DNA from: Membranipora membranacea | Taxonomy: Eukaryota; Bryozoa; Gymnolaemata; Cheilostomatida; Membraniporidae | Direction: 5' to 3' | NCBI GenBank assembly: GCA_914767715.1 | Contig: OU612067.1 | Span: forward strand, 16,437,001 to 16,501,000 | Length of the DNA stretch: 64,000 nucleotides | Shown here: positions 52,801 through 61,039 of the stretch, piece by piece | How positions within the stretch are numbered: the first letter of the stretch is position 1 | How the letters are laid out: every line of letters begins with the position of its first letter | The notes under the pieces: generated by a model | What the model was told of the DNA's origin: nothing | What the model saw: the letters and a program-made list of their open reading frames with translations, nothing else | The model's database searches: none | Made by a program: the position numbers and the translations under genes

Positions 52801-54726
52801 ATACTGAACATACATGACCGACTGCTTAAAGTTACTCATAAAACTATGCATCGTGTTGGCTTGAGCCTTTTATCAAGACACGTACTAAAATAAATAATAC
52901 AAAACAAAAATTTCCATAGTATTTTTATTTTTGTTTTACTATAGTGCATAGTTTAAAAAAGGAAATCTATTTAGAAATTAAAAAAAAAAGTTTCCATGAT
53001 AGGCCTACATAATTTTATTTTGGCCGACTCATAATATTTCCGATTATAAAAATACTGGGTGGGATTACAAATATAGTAAACACCACTATTGTGGTAACTC
53101 AAATTTGTTATGACCTTCATTTTGAATTAATAACTTGACTTATATGACAATAATCCGCTCATGTAGTCAGTTATGGGCGGAGCGTCATGGTTCGAAGTGT
53201 TCTCGCAAGTCTTCCTCCGGGTAATAAAGGGAACAGGACCTCTACAAGTTCACATTTTGCGGCCAAACAACTTCCTCAAAAGAAATAAAAATGTCTCAAA
53301 TGTACAACCAGCAGTAAATAGTCTGAGATTTATTTGGGACCAGTCATCCATTAATAACGCTGCAGTATCACACCGCAGCCAAATTAAGACGACACAACTG
53401 CTGCAATAAGAAAAGACCTAATTCGTCTTTGCGGCGGCTTAAATCTCGCTGTGAACATTGTCACTTTCACTATGCGTCAGGTGAAAAAAAATGGTTGTCG
53501 CGTTAACATCTGTGTGTTTGCAGAGCAACGCTTGTTTATTGGAGGTCACTACTTGGACGATCTAGACAGGTTAAATACTTAGCGATACAATTTTGTTCAA
53601 TACGTGGCATTTCCGCCCGACAAATAAAAACGGGAGCGGGAAAGTTTATCTGAATTTAATCAGCAGCTCGACAGCCCGACAGCACTCTGGCACTGCCCAT
53701 CATTTTTTCTTAAAATTGCTGCCAACTTCTTTTTATTTTATTTGTGACACTCATCAACAGCCAAAATTTAATTTAAGCTATCACATCTGTTGCCGGTAAG
53801 TACAATGGATCATCACTATTGAATGCTGGTTTTTTGGCAATAAAAATGTTGCATTTACAAGCAAATATTTTTGTCACGTTTACGAACATCGGCCACTTTT
53901 TGCGTTTGAGCTAACGATTAAGAATATCTGGGACATTGCCTCATTTCCAGGATCCTATAAATACAGTCCATTGTATCCTTGTCTAAAAGCAACAATCCAC
54001 CGAAACAACCCAGACACGTCTCACAAAACTCAGGGGATTGTGATTGAAATAAATTCCAGATTCCCAATCACTCGTTGATAACTTGTAAATTTGGAGCGAG
54101 CAATGTTAACACTTGCACATAGTCTGTAACAATCGTAGTTGTAACGCATTGAGTAAAATGAAACCTAAGATAATGTTGACGAATACAATAACCTGTGTCT
54201 AAAATGAATGGATATCCAATAATTGATTGAGTAAACTGAAAAGGTGTTCAATCATCAATCAATTCAAATCGGGACCTGATGAAGCTGAACAAATTTGTCT
54301 GTCTGAGGCTGTCCCACCCCGTAAGTTTAGACAAAAGCTGAGGCCCACAGCCGTCTGCTAAGAACAATAGATGCTGACATGACGTCTAACCCCACACAGG
54401 GCAGAGAGGAAGTGCTGTCAGAGGGAGGGATGTGACCTCAGACTGCAGACAAAAGACAGCGCATGTCTGTATGCAAGAGTGCGATAGGACTTGATGTGGT
54501 TTTGCAATGAGCAGAGAGTGCAAGTTGCCTGAGCTGGCTGACCATTGTGAACAGGTGCATAGTAAGTAGACTATGATGATGAAAGAGGGGAATGAAAAAG
54601 GGAGGATGAAGTAAACTTACCCGAAAACTGTAAATGGGAGGAGACTAGATCAGCTACAGCCATATCTATCCGCCATTTTCTAGAGACCTCCTCCATCATA
54701 AGATGCTTATCTTGAACCCAGAGCAT
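22187..54726 (-). CDS. Multi-C2H2 zinc-finger protein (16 coding exons, ~1045 aa)
   Basis: Probable nuclear DNA-binding regulator. The joined model is exons 54726-54621, 47081-46812, 45741-45583, 42093-41920, 40297-40096, 37638-37572, 36135-35973, 34801-34710, 33981-33637, 31588-31388, 30328-30190, 29849-29748, 29363-29231, 28545-28449, 27235-27056 and 22894-22187. All junctions are GT–AG, all phases agree, and the total is 3138 nt including TGA. Sixteen fingers lie at about residues 43-65 (C2HC), 302-325 (C2HC), 354-375, 383-403, 516-537, 572-592, 690-711, 719-741, 749-769, 779-797 (C2HC), 804-823, 833-854, 861-882, 890-913, 929-949 and 994-1014. A basic stretch near residue 175-183 (NRKRERARPRK) may be a nuclear localisation signal. 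The first ATG (54726) follows an in-frame TAA at 54805-54807. The start of the C2HC finger (DDxDVxxCGxCK) and the clustered C-terminal fingers resemble vertebrate ZNF341 from memory; orthology is inferred, not shown. Alternatives are a PRDM-related or other multi-finger family. Extra non-coding or alternative exons cannot be excluded. Confidence 0.85.
25809..25893 (+). repeat. Dispersed GGTGCTAGCTAAC repeat, copy 1
   Basis: Two tandem starts of AATTGGTGCTAGCTAA, then AACATTAAGTCAC. In the intron between exons 16 and 15. Confidence 0.55.
25896..25960. repeat. 11-bp minisatellite AGGACATATAC
   Basis: Five near-perfect units and one degenerate unit in the intron between exons 16 and 15. Confidence 0.85.
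26138..26242 (+). repeat. ~100-bp dispersed repeat, three copies in introns
   Basis: Diverged copies at 26138-26242, 29567-29668 and 30542-30650 share GGTAGYRnCATTYC near the start and a CAGnnTGnGCRCTnAAAC tail. Family unknown. Confidence 0.4.
26598..26881. mobile_element. MITE with ~39-bp terminal inverted repeats (possible hAT type)
   Basis: Left end CAGGGAAGTGTGTGCC, continuing to TCTGTATAGCTCAAA, mirrors the right end TTTGAGCTATACAGAATTT through CACACCTTTCCCTG. About 284 bp, non-coding. CAGGG termini fit hAT elements, but I see no 8-bp target duplication, so the class is tentative. Confidence 0.65.
27056..27235 (-). CDS. Zinc-finger gene, coding exon 15 (fingers 9, 10, start of 11)
   Basis: Residues 751-810. 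Acceptor TATCAG, donor GTGAGA, phase 0 on both sides. Starts VCNDHHPSMEALNQH, completing finger 9 (C749, C752, H765, H769). Then comes a compact C2HC-like module (C779, C782, H793, C797) and the Cys pair of finger 11 (C804, C807). Confidence 0.87.
27331..27769. repeat. 111-bp tandem satellite, four copies
   Basis: Units begin ACTGACGAC at 27331, 27442, 27553 and 27664, exactly 111 bp apart and almost identical (a few C/T and A/G differences). They lie in the intron between exons 16 and 15, starting about 95 bp upstream of the exon 15 acceptor. Confidence 0.9.
27805..28070. mobile_element. MITE (266 bp) with internal perfect palindrome
   Basis: Terminal inverted repeats TAAAGCCTGGTACCCA / TGGGTACAAGGCTTA. 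Near the centre is a perfect 16-bp-arm palindrome at 27929-27962 (CGCACGATAGTAGAAT and its inverse, 2-bp loop). Sits directly after the 111-bp satellite, in the intron between exons 15 and 14. Confidence 0.65.
28372..28438. repeat. TCATGGATATATATCAAT tandem repeat
   Basis: Imperfect units of about 18 bp just beyond the exon 14 donor. Confidence 0.7.
28449..28545 (-). CDS. Zinc-finger gene, coding exon 14 (finger 8, start of finger 9)
   Basis: Residues 718-750. Acceptor TCTTCAG, donor GTAATT; phase 2 in, phase 0 out. Finger 8 is C719-x4-C724-x12-H737-x3-H741; the exon ends FICR, giving the first Cys of finger 9. Confidence 0.85.
28697..28714. mobile_element. Micro-palindrome insertion, CAAGGAGT family, 18 bp
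   Basis: Begins CAAGGAGT and ends ACTTG (18 bp), between identical 7-mers GTTCACC (28690-28696 and 28715-28721). A similar 18-mer without clear flanking repeats occurs near 18245-18262. Confidence 0.6.
29231..29363 (-). CDS. Zinc-finger gene, coding exon 13 (finger 7)
   Basis: Residues 674-718. Acceptor GTGCAG, donor GTATGT; phase 1 in, phase 2 out. Encodes C690-x2-C693-x12-H706-x4-H711 (CWLCTDQHSDLES...). Its phase-2 end joins exon 14 in the linker LPLLYR|C immediately before finger 8. Confidence 0.85.
29748..29849 (-). CDS. Zinc-finger gene, coding exon 12
   Basis: Residues 640-674. TTTTTTAG acceptor, GTAAGA donor; phase 1 in and out. Encodes an acidic then Ser-rich linker (DSEVDKLEETNNNRDR...). 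Just 3' of its donor the intron carries a G/C-skewed tract (29714-29739). Confidence 0.75.
30190..30328 (-). CDS. Zinc-finger gene, coding exon 11
   Basis: Residues 594-640. Acceptor CGGCAG, donor GTAAAA; phase 0 in, phase 1 out. Encodes a linker with no recognised domain (VWSEKVQPVVANGSPEPL...). Inferred from its open frame, clean splice sites and matching phases with both neighbours. Confidence 0.7.
31313..31340 (+). repeat. Dispersed GGTGCTAGCTAAC repeat, copy 2
   Basis: GTGCTAGCTAACATTAAG then TCACCTC, within 60 bp downstream of the exon 10 donor. Confidence 0.5.
31388..31588 (-). CDS. Zinc-finger gene, coding exon 10 (end of finger 5, finger 6)
   Basis: Residues 527-593. Acceptor GAGCAG, donor GTAAGA, both phase 0. 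Begins DELLCHFRDYH, which supplies the His pair of finger 5 with exactly 12 residues between C519 and H532. Ends with finger 6 (C572, C575, H588, H592). Confidence 0.88.
33637..33981 (-). CDS. Zinc-finger gene, coding exon 9 (Ala/His-rich linker, start of finger 5)
   Basis: Residues 412-526. Phase 0 in, phase 0 out; donor GTGAGT. A long Ala/His/Ser/Gly/Met-rich low-complexity linker ends in CPCCRKRLPDR, the Cys half of finger 5. The first codon is GTG just after the acceptor; it is not a start. Direct TATAAAACCT-type tandem repeats lie just upstream in the intron. Confidence 0.85.
34010..34083. repeat. AGGTTTTATAT / AGGTTTTATAG minisatellite
   Basis: About six units of 11-13 bp, starting 29 bp upstream of the exon 9 acceptor in transcript sense. 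Confidence 0.8.
34710..34801 (-). CDS. Zinc-finger gene, coding exon 8 (finger 4)
   Basis: Residues 381-411. Strong TTTTTTCAG acceptor and GTAAGC donor; phase 1 in, phase 0 out. Encodes a canonical finger C383-x2-C386-x12-H399-x3-H403 (YCKFCGKF...LIHLVKH). Confidence 0.85.
35973..36135 (-). CDS. Zinc-finger gene, coding exon 7 (finger 3)
   Basis: Residues 327-381. Acidic start (DASDAVDDQSDSEE), then C354-x2-C357-x12-H370-x4-H375. The acceptor is weak and may be at 36136-36137 or six bases further in (36130-36131); both keep the frame. The donor GTTTGT is non-optimal but is the only nearby one giving phase 1, as the next exon requires. Confidence 0.75.
37397..37466 (+). repeat. Dispersed GGTGCTAGCTAAC repeat, copy 3 (diverged)
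   Basis: CTAGCTAACATAAAGTCAC followed by two further AGCTAA motifs, in the intron between exons 7 and 6. Confidence 0.45.
37572..37638 (-). CDS. Zinc-finger gene, coding exon 6 (rest of finger 2)
   Basis: Residues 304-326, a 67-bp exon. Acceptor CTTCCAG, donor GTAAGT, phase 2 in, phase 0 out. Joined to exon 5 it completes C-x2-C-x12-H with SKSFIKLSHLHRHM. The fourth ligand is probably Cys in KKKPC, since there is no second His at H-x3. Confidence 0.85.
38847..38893. repeat. 21-bp tandem duplication
   Basis: GTACTTTGGTAGAAAATTAAA occurs twice in direct succession, in the intron between exons 6 and 5. Confidence 0.85.
40096..40297 (-). CDS. Zinc-finger gene, coding exon 5 (start of finger 2)
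   Basis: Residues 237-304. Acceptor TTACAG, phase 1 in, phase 2 out (GTATAG donor). Ser/Pro/Gln-rich linker with four consecutive Gln, then YSCPR: the first Cys of finger 2. The second Cys comes from the next exon, so the intron lies between the two zinc-binding cysteines. Confidence 0.85.
40948..40969 (+). other. Potential G-quadruplex motif
   Basis: Four G runs of 5, 3, 4 and 6 separated by loops of 1-2 bases, meeting the usual G-quadruplex pattern. Lies in the intron between exons 5 and 4, on the non-transcribed-sense strand. Confidence 0.5.
41920..42093 (-). CDS. Zinc-finger gene, coding exon 4
   Basis: Residues 179-237. Acceptor TTTTCAG, donor GTAAGG, phase 1 in and out. Ser/Pro/Glu-rich disordered linker (ESPQPLTKLEESSPTPSDS...). 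No structured domain is seen. Confidence 0.8.
42309..42337. mobile_element. Micro-palindrome insertion, CAGAGACTATAGAT family, second copy
   Basis: 29 bp with ends CAGAGACTATAGAT and ATCTATACTCTCTG (one mismatch), flanked by identical GTCAAAC (42302-42308, 42338-42344). Confidence 0.7.
42456..42505. mobile_element. Small inverted-repeat insertion, CCTTGTC family
   Basis: 50 bp, ends CCCTTGTCACATC and GCGACAAGGC, flanked by identical TAGAGTA (42449-42455, 42506-42512). Related ends occur at 10741-10783. Confidence 0.6.
43103..43121. mobile_element. Possible micro-palindrome relic, CAAGGAGT family
   Basis: On the minus strand begins CAAGGAGTTAACT. Flanks ATTAGAA (43096-43102) and ATTAGAC (43122-43128) match at 6 of 7. 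Weaker than the others. Confidence 0.4.
45583..45741 (-). CDS. Zinc-finger gene, coding exon 3
   Basis: Residues 126-179. Phase 1 in, phase 1 out (GTTAGT donor). No finger. It ends in the basic sequence PPNRKRER, which continues as ARPRK in the next exon, so a basic cluster is created across the junction. Could act as a nuclear localisation signal. Confidence 0.8.
45969..45997. repeat. Perfect palindrome, 14-bp arms
   Basis: AATTTCCCACAATT, one base, then its exact inverse. No flanking direct repeat. Lies in intron 2, about 230 bp upstream of the exon 3 acceptor. Confidence 0.7.
46658..46765 (+). repeat. Dispersed GGTGCTAGCTAAC repeat, copy 4 (compound)
   Basis: Several AGCTAACATAAAG / AGCTAACATTAAA and AACTAGCTAAA motifs in about 110 bp, ending about 45 bp from the exon 2 donor. 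Confidence 0.5.
46812..47081 (-). CDS. Zinc-finger gene, coding exon 2 (finger 1, C2HC)
   Basis: Residues 36-126. A TTCTCAG acceptor enters in phase 1 and a GTAAAG donor leaves in phase 1. It carries an atypical finger, C-x2-C-x12-H-x5-C (C43, C46, H59, C65), followed by a low-complexity His/Ser/Pro/Gly-rich linker. The intron before it is about 7.5 kb. Confidence 0.85.
47082..54620. other. Intron 1 of the zinc-finger gene
   Basis: About 7.5 kb between coding exons 1 and 2. One GGTGCTAGC-type repeat near 47.75 kb; otherwise no coding signal. As a long first intron it is a likely site for enhancers, but none can be recognised by eye. Confidence 0.6.
47741..47806 (-). repeat. Dispersed GGTGCTAGCTAAC repeat, copy 5 (inverted)
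   Basis: On the minus strand reads TTGGTGCTAGCTAACATTAA and then GTCACCTC, the best match to copies 1 and 2. In intron 1. Confidence 0.55.
54621..54726 (-). CDS. Zinc-finger gene, coding exon 1
   Basis: Encodes residues 1-36. The first ATG in the open frame is at 54726, with a stop in the same frame 27 codons upstream. Met residues follow at codons 10, 11 and 22, so initiation at one of those is possible. The exon ends in phase 1 at a consensus GTAAGT donor. No domain is visible; its last residues lead directly into the acidic DD preceding finger 1. Confidence 0.7.
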
Positions 54727-55130
54727 TGGCGATTGGTTATAAACCTCTCTACTACCAATCAATGAATAGATGCTAATCCGAACTCGACGAGATCCCCGAC
54801 TGCATTAAACCTCTAATTCGGCGGCGGTCCAGAGATGCTGACTTAAGTAAGCGAATGACCGGCCGTCGATGATGATAAGTAACGATGTCACCGTCCAGTC
54901 TGGCTCAGAATCCAGCAGGCGAATTCAGGCAGATATTTGGTCCTAACAGATGCTGCAGCAATCGCGGAGTGATCTTGGCAGAGATTCCGTCAAGCATAAC
55001 GGGACTCTGAAGCTGTGCCTCATAGTACCAGCAGCGGCCAGAACAGAATTTATGACATGAGAGGTTAGAAGCAAGAGAAATGTGAGCAGGAGAATGGTGA
55101 GGGTCTTAGGCTCCACCTCTAGTAAATGGT
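54727..55130 (-). promoter_or_regulatory. Probable 5' UTR / promoter-proximal region of the zinc-finger gene
   Basis: Upstream of coding exon 1 the sequence is more GC- and CpG-containing than its surroundings (CGACGAG, GGCGGCGG, CGGCCGTCG). This is compatible with a CpG-type animal promoter. No TATA box is obvious. The transcription start is not visible from sequence. Confidence 0.35.
54773..54805 (-). other. Possible upstream ORF (11 codons) before the zinc-finger start
   Basis: A short ATG-to-TAG frame, out of frame with the main CDS and ending 46 nt before its ATG. If it lies in the mature 5' UTR it could dampen translation. Whether it is transcribed is unknown. Confidence 0.25.
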
Positions 55131-58100
55131 GATTGGCTGGAAATGGCCTCTAAAAGTGTCAATTAATTCCATCTCATCACAATAATTACATTCACCCGGC
55201 ATAGTTGTTGGAATGGAATTTGGATCAAATCGTGTCAAAGAATGAGTCCATCGGTCCGCCTACCGAGAAACAATAATATTTTATCCCTATGACATCATCA
55301 ATCAAGCAAGATGTATTCGTTCATAATGTAGCGAGCATCCTAAAATAATGCACTTTGACTAACTAAGGCTAAAGGAAAAAACCGCGGGAATAAAGTTGCG
55401 CGCAGCAATATTGCCACGTAATTTTTATCGCATTCAAATTTTCCTACTCACATGGCAACCTTAATTTTCCAGACACCCAAAAATGAAAATAGCGCAGTTA
55501 GCCCTGAGGGAAATTATGCCGATATTGAATGGACCATTGTGGATATTCAGTTTGGAAATGGATCCAATAAGCTAGATGGGCGGGAGTTTTGTGAATTAAT
55601 TCCTTATGCAAGCTTGCACAATAATAGGCCACCGGACCAGAAGCTTTATTTAGATTGCTAAGTCAATCCCATTAATGCCCATAGACATCTGAAAAGCAGC
55701 TAAGACCAATTTTGTTCGCTTCATTTGTGTGTGCCAGCATATTTTCTGGCCCCTACTGCGCCACGCCACACATTCAACTAAAATATCATTCAAAACAATG
55801 CCCCATCTAGAAAAATATTTATGCTCGCATAGTTTTACACCCTTCAGCGTGAGGGAGGACTGGTGATTGGTAGACGTCTATGAAATGCATTCAATTTAAA
55901 CATCATTCAAATATAGACAGACATGAGCTCTTAGGCCAATAAGTGGCTGCCCACTGTATAGCATTGTACACAATAGGATGCAGGATTCAGTTTTTTTTTA
56001 CTGTGTGATTACATCATATCAATTGATTCCCAGTGCAGAACATATACATGCATCATATGGCCCCTGGGGTCAGATGTGTCTTGATTGAAAGTCGAGCCAA
56101 CGATCTAACTATATCAGATCAGCTGCCTCTAAGTATAAGGCCTTTACAATCAGAACTTACTGCGCGTATAAGGTTTCTCGCTGGGGCTTAAGCACTCTGT
56201 ATACTTAAGCAAATAACATAGACCAAATGATGTAATATTATATAACACTTGTCTGGAATGCAGCGAGCTATTAAATTGGGGTCATATCATACCCATAATG
56301 ACATTTCCACTCGGCTATATTGACTCAGTTCGAACGTATTAGTGGGTCTGACATTAAAAATAACGACGACTCCGAACTAATACCTAATACGCCCAGAAAC
56401 ATTGTAGGGTTGTAGGGCTGTCGTCATCATCATTGTCACAGAGTCAGCATTAAATAGAACTTGGCTGACCCCAGCACTTACACAATCGTACAGTATATGT
56501 GTGTCAGCCTGCTTCAAGTGCCCCATTGATGTCTGGGCATTAGTATTGATTATCTCACAAGGTCAATAGAATCAGGCCTGTCCCTTCGCAATTGCCGTAT
56601 GCAGTCTCCTATGTAATCAAAATACAAGTTGATTGCATTATATACCCTGTGCGAATTCTTATCGCAAAATGATCAAACAATGTAGTGCAGGGTGCTTGTA
56701 GACCTAAAGCCCTTTAATCTTTCTTTGTAGATATAAAAACCTTTAAAATTCTTTTGCACTGCCAAAATCCTTCAATGAAATGTATAGATTCAGAATAGGG
56801 GCTTAGAAGCACTCCTTGCAATAGGTATCGTGCTAGGAAGAGTGTGGGTTTTGTCGGGATTTGGACACGGTTTAGCAGCCCGCCTCACACCAATATTCTT
56901 TTCAGACTGCAACGACGCTTTCACCGACTGAGTGCTAGTTTGTGTGTTTAGCCTCCCTTGTCTCGCAAATAAACATTTCACATGTCTCGCTGCGAAAGAC
57001 CTCACATTTGGACAGCTTAGCCCAGATAGTTGACACCTTAATTGGTTTCACAAATAGGCACAACAGCTGGTTACCTGTTTCATGTCCTTTCATAGGATAG
57101 AAAAAAGTCTCGGGCGGGCGGTTACTTTGCATTGGTAATTCTTTGAGTCATGGAAACAGAGACTGCGCCAGTAACCCATACTGTGAGATAAGAACTAGAC
57201 ACATTTTGGTTGTTGAGCGTATTATGCCAATTTGGTAATCGAGACGATACTGCTAGTAAACGACTGTGAAATAAGGAACCAAGTAATGGCATGGTAACCT
57301 GTTAGTCTCCTAGCTCCATTATTGGGTAGAGAGTTTTCATCCGGTTTAGTTCACAATAAAGACAGCCAGCTGGCAAGACGACACAGCTCGCTGCGTGCTA
57401 AATTCTCCACAACGTCGCTGACCCCCCATAGTCGTGACATATCGAATCCCTGGGCATCATTAGAATCAAAAAATTGATACATTCACATTTCAAAAGTGAT
57501 GTACATTACAAAACATCTTTGATGCCAGAAATTTCCATCCCATACTGCCTAGTGAGCATGGAAAAAGATAGTGCATAGATTATATGAAGTGCACAAACTA
57601 TGCACGCATAACAAAACAAAGGGGACAAAAACCCGTGCCAAGTAAAATGTCATCATCAATGACCTAAGTTCTGACTAGTACAGTATAAAAACCAGGGGTT
57701 GTGATCTTAAGTATCCTTGAACGAGGGCATCGCAGCAGCCCCAGGCACATGTAAGATGTTAGATTCTGACATTAAATTATCACTGCGTAAGATCTAGCGG
57801 ACGGACGGAGGGGTGTGAAGTAGGGCATATAAAAATATCTCAATATGGGCCTAAACCTGGAGGAAGAACATTCAGCTCAAATTGTGACGGGCGATGGTGA
57901 TGCGCTTTTGTGAATAGCTTAGTGATAGTTGTGTCAATTCTGAGCAAGCCCTAACAGACATTCAATAGTAGCCACCGATTTGGACATACTCAGCATCGAT
58001 GTGTAAACTGGAAAACACTGCAGATATTACTGTATATTCCAAGTTGAGATTATGTGCCAGTGTATTCTATGTTGGATAGTACCAATCGTCCCTTATGTAT

Positions 58101-59699
58101 GTTGCACCATACGGATCCAAGTTAAGCTGGATATGATAGGTGGCTGAGTTAATGGAACGATATACAATGTTTTAGTAGTGTAAGCTACCAGTACAGCCCA
58201 CCTGTCGCTCCAGCAAAAGTAATATGTAATGTTACGGCAGTTTCCTACCAGCACTAACTGTAGACCAGGCTTGAAAAACTTCCACCATCCATGGTGTTGA
58301 GATAAACAAAGTAATGATGTCATCACACAGGGTAGTTTGAAATGATTATAATATCAATCTGGACTGTCCAGACCAAAGCTCTACCTGTGAAGTGTTTCAT
58401 ATCTCATTGAGGTGATGTTAGGATTAACCACTCCACTGACTGGACTTAGTCGAAGTCAGTGGGCATGAGACATCATCAAAGGCTTGGTGCAAGCAAGCAC
58501 AGAGCTCGTCACAACTCAGTCACCAACATATTGAGATTAACATGAGAACCATGACTGTGCTGGGAAATTTTTTATGTCGGTGCGACTGAAGATAGACCAC
58601 GACAATATCTTATACGGAACATAACCTCAGGTCGAAAGACGACAACAAATATGTGAGCAGGTATGGGATCAGAGAAGAGTTTGGGATGGAATGATGACAA
58701 CATGTCTTTTATTACCAAACCTGTGACAGATGAGATGATGAGGCAGACATGGTGATGATAGGATAGGTTTCTGATTTCGCAGACTAAGAACCATAGAGCA
58801 GGAATGAAAGAAGTACCAAAACTACTATGAGTCATGCACTATGATTGACATTGTCTTTCAGTGGTAGCAATGTCTAGAGCAAATGAGTTTAGTTAGAGAT
58901 GTGCAATCAATTCCAATGAGCTATCTTAACAAGTTTAAGTTATTTTATTAACACTACAAGCAAGTCAAACTCCTATATATTTGTTTGTGTGAAATTTTTC
59001 TAAACTCACCAGTTAGGTAATCCATAGCGTTGTCCCAGCCACCGCAGTCCACTTGAGTCCCTGCATTACCAACCTAGTAATCCTGACTGAACAGTTAACA
59101 ATATGGCGTTGCCCATTACTCATTCAATGTTTCCCAGTCCACTCTCCTCTAAACGTTGAGTACTAAGCAAGGTCGAAGGTCATCAATGTCGATTGGGCCA
59201 TATTATGCAACATTACATAACTAATGAGCCATGACAACACAATTGTATGTATTATGAGTCTAGCCTCGATATTGTATAGCAAATGTGTGGTAGCCAAACT
59301 ATCTATAGATGGTTCTGCAATGATCTTTTGGCAGAAAACATGAAGAGGAAGAGCTAATTCAGAACTGGATGAGCTGGAATATACCCGCGCTTTTAGGTAA
59401 TTACATGTGCTTTTGTTGACATCCCATTTTAAGATTATCCAATCATGTTGCAAGAAGTGTTCAAAAATAAACATTGGGAAGACAACCCAGGCCAAGATAG
59501 CAAACTTTAGGAACTCGATGTTATAATTTCGAAGAGGCTGAAATTTCACAGCTGCAAGCTGTCAAGTATTGACTTAAAATAAAAATACAGAGTTATGTCC
59601 AGCTTCCAATTAGCAGCAGAATTACAGAGAACAATTACCATGAATGCTCCGCCACCAAGCTAACTTGACCTCTGAACAATCCTCAGTTTAACAAAGTAA
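55131..59699. other. Intergenic region with no gene seen
   Basis: Short open frames only. The 128-codon minus-strand frame at 59163-59549 begins at a non-ATG codon and shows no domain. An inverted repeat (CACTGACT ... AGTCAGTG) occurs at 58434-58461 without flanking duplications. Confidence 0.5.
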
Positions 59700-59739
59700 G
59701 CTAAAGTGCTAAAAAATTTCTCTTGCGATGAAAAATTGA

Positions 59740-60792
59740 GAGAACTTCACTCGAACTGACTTACAGCAGCATGTCAAATTCCCAACACATCGGCATGGCA
59801 ATACTCTCGGTCTTGTCCTTCCAAACCTTTCCCTCTCCACTCCAACGAGCCAACCAAGTTGTTCTGACCACGATATAATACTCTTTGATCTTCTCTCAGA
59901 AGACCCTGTTTCCCATACAAATGAGAATAATAACCCCACCCCATTTTATATATTCAAAAAAGCAAATATCCCAGACATCATGGAAGACTGCTTTGATCTT
60001 GAGAAAGATGTATGCCAACTTATTGAAAACAAAGCCCCAGTGGACAGGGTATGGGAAACTTTTAAAAAGTGTATACACCGCACCGCTAGTGCAAATATTC
60101 CTAGTCGTACTAGGAAAACCCCCTCAGGCCCTTGGCTATCGATGGCAACGAAGAGAGAGATTGCCCGTCGAAAAAGGTGGCATAAAACTAGCATCATCTA
60201 TAACACCAAAGAAAACAGGGACAAACTAGCTGCTCAATCCAAATTGCGCAATACTCTCATCAATAGAGACTACAACTTATTCTTAAATATACACATTTGT
60301 GATAGGCTAGAAAATGGCGATACAAAACCTCCTTTCAAATTTATAGCAAATCGCCGTGGTAATAACAATACTATTAAAAAACTTGATGGCTATAGTGAAA
60401 ACTCACCAGCAGAGCTTGCCGAATGTTTTGCCTCCTCATTTAGTTCAGTATTCACGGTCGATGATGGTAGATGCCCACCAACTGTTGACAACATCGCAAA
60501 ACAGACTACTAAAATCACCATTGAACCAAGAGGGGTACTCAGACAACTTGAAACCCTAGACAGGACCAAAGGCGCTGGGCCTGATGGCCTTTCCTCTGCA
60601 CTCTTAAAATTCCTAGCAAATTATATTTATAAATCTTTAGCAATAATATTTCAATACTCTTTTGATTCGGGTCTGGTTCCAGATGACTGGAGACTGGCTA
60701 ACGTAATACCTATTCACAAAAAGGATTCCAGAACAGCACCTCTCAATTACCGCCAAATATCCATGACTTGTATTGCATATAATTTGCCATGA
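59740..60792 (+). pseudogene. Retrotransposon polyprotein fragment 1: endonuclease end plus N-terminal RT
   Basis: Open frame from just after a TGA at 59737-59739. The endonuclease C-terminal SDH motif is at 59863-59871, a connector follows, then RT blocks with KGAGPDG (about 60570) and VPDDWRLANVIPIHK (about 60680). The frame breaks near 60770, where the usual conserved block after NYR is incomplete, suggesting a small deletion. A few codons in another frame upstream (59717-59755) seem to continue the endonuclease, implying an earlier shift. Confidence 0.8.
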
Positions 60793-60964
60793 CATCAACA
60801 ACTTTTTGGACACCAACCACTTGCTTTCAGACTGCCAGCACGGTTTCAGAAAAAGGAACGGTTGCGACACTCATTTTATAACAACAATCTCAGAACTTGT
60901 GGACTCATATGATCTAAATGTCCCTACCGACCTTGCTGTACTTGATTTTTCTAAAAGCTTTTGA
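60773..60964 (+). pseudogene. Retrotransposon polyprotein fragment 2: RT finger/palm segment
   Basis: Continues the RT in the +1 frame with QHGFRKR and LAVLDFSK, the catalytic aspartate box. It stops immediately after DFSK at a run of four A residues, where an extra base shifts the frame. Not a separate gene. Confidence 0.75.
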
Positions 60965-61039
60965 TGTTGTCTCGCACAGGAAGCTAGCTTTAAAGCTTAA
61001 GGTGTACATCCTATAACATGTGACTGGATATCAGGCTGG

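Noticed and set aside
53593-53799. Open frame ending close to a strong GTAAGT donor at about 53797
   Set aside because: No partner exon or domain found; an isolated donor-like sequence is expected by chance in an intron.
58434-58461. CACTGACT...AGTCAGTG inverted repeat as a micro-element
   Set aside because: Right size and C/G ends, but flanks ACCACTC and GGCATGA do not match.
59163-59549. 128-codon minus-strand open frame
   Set aside because: Begins at a non-ATG codon, odd hydrophobic composition without a recognisable domain, and next to a LINE; probably chance.
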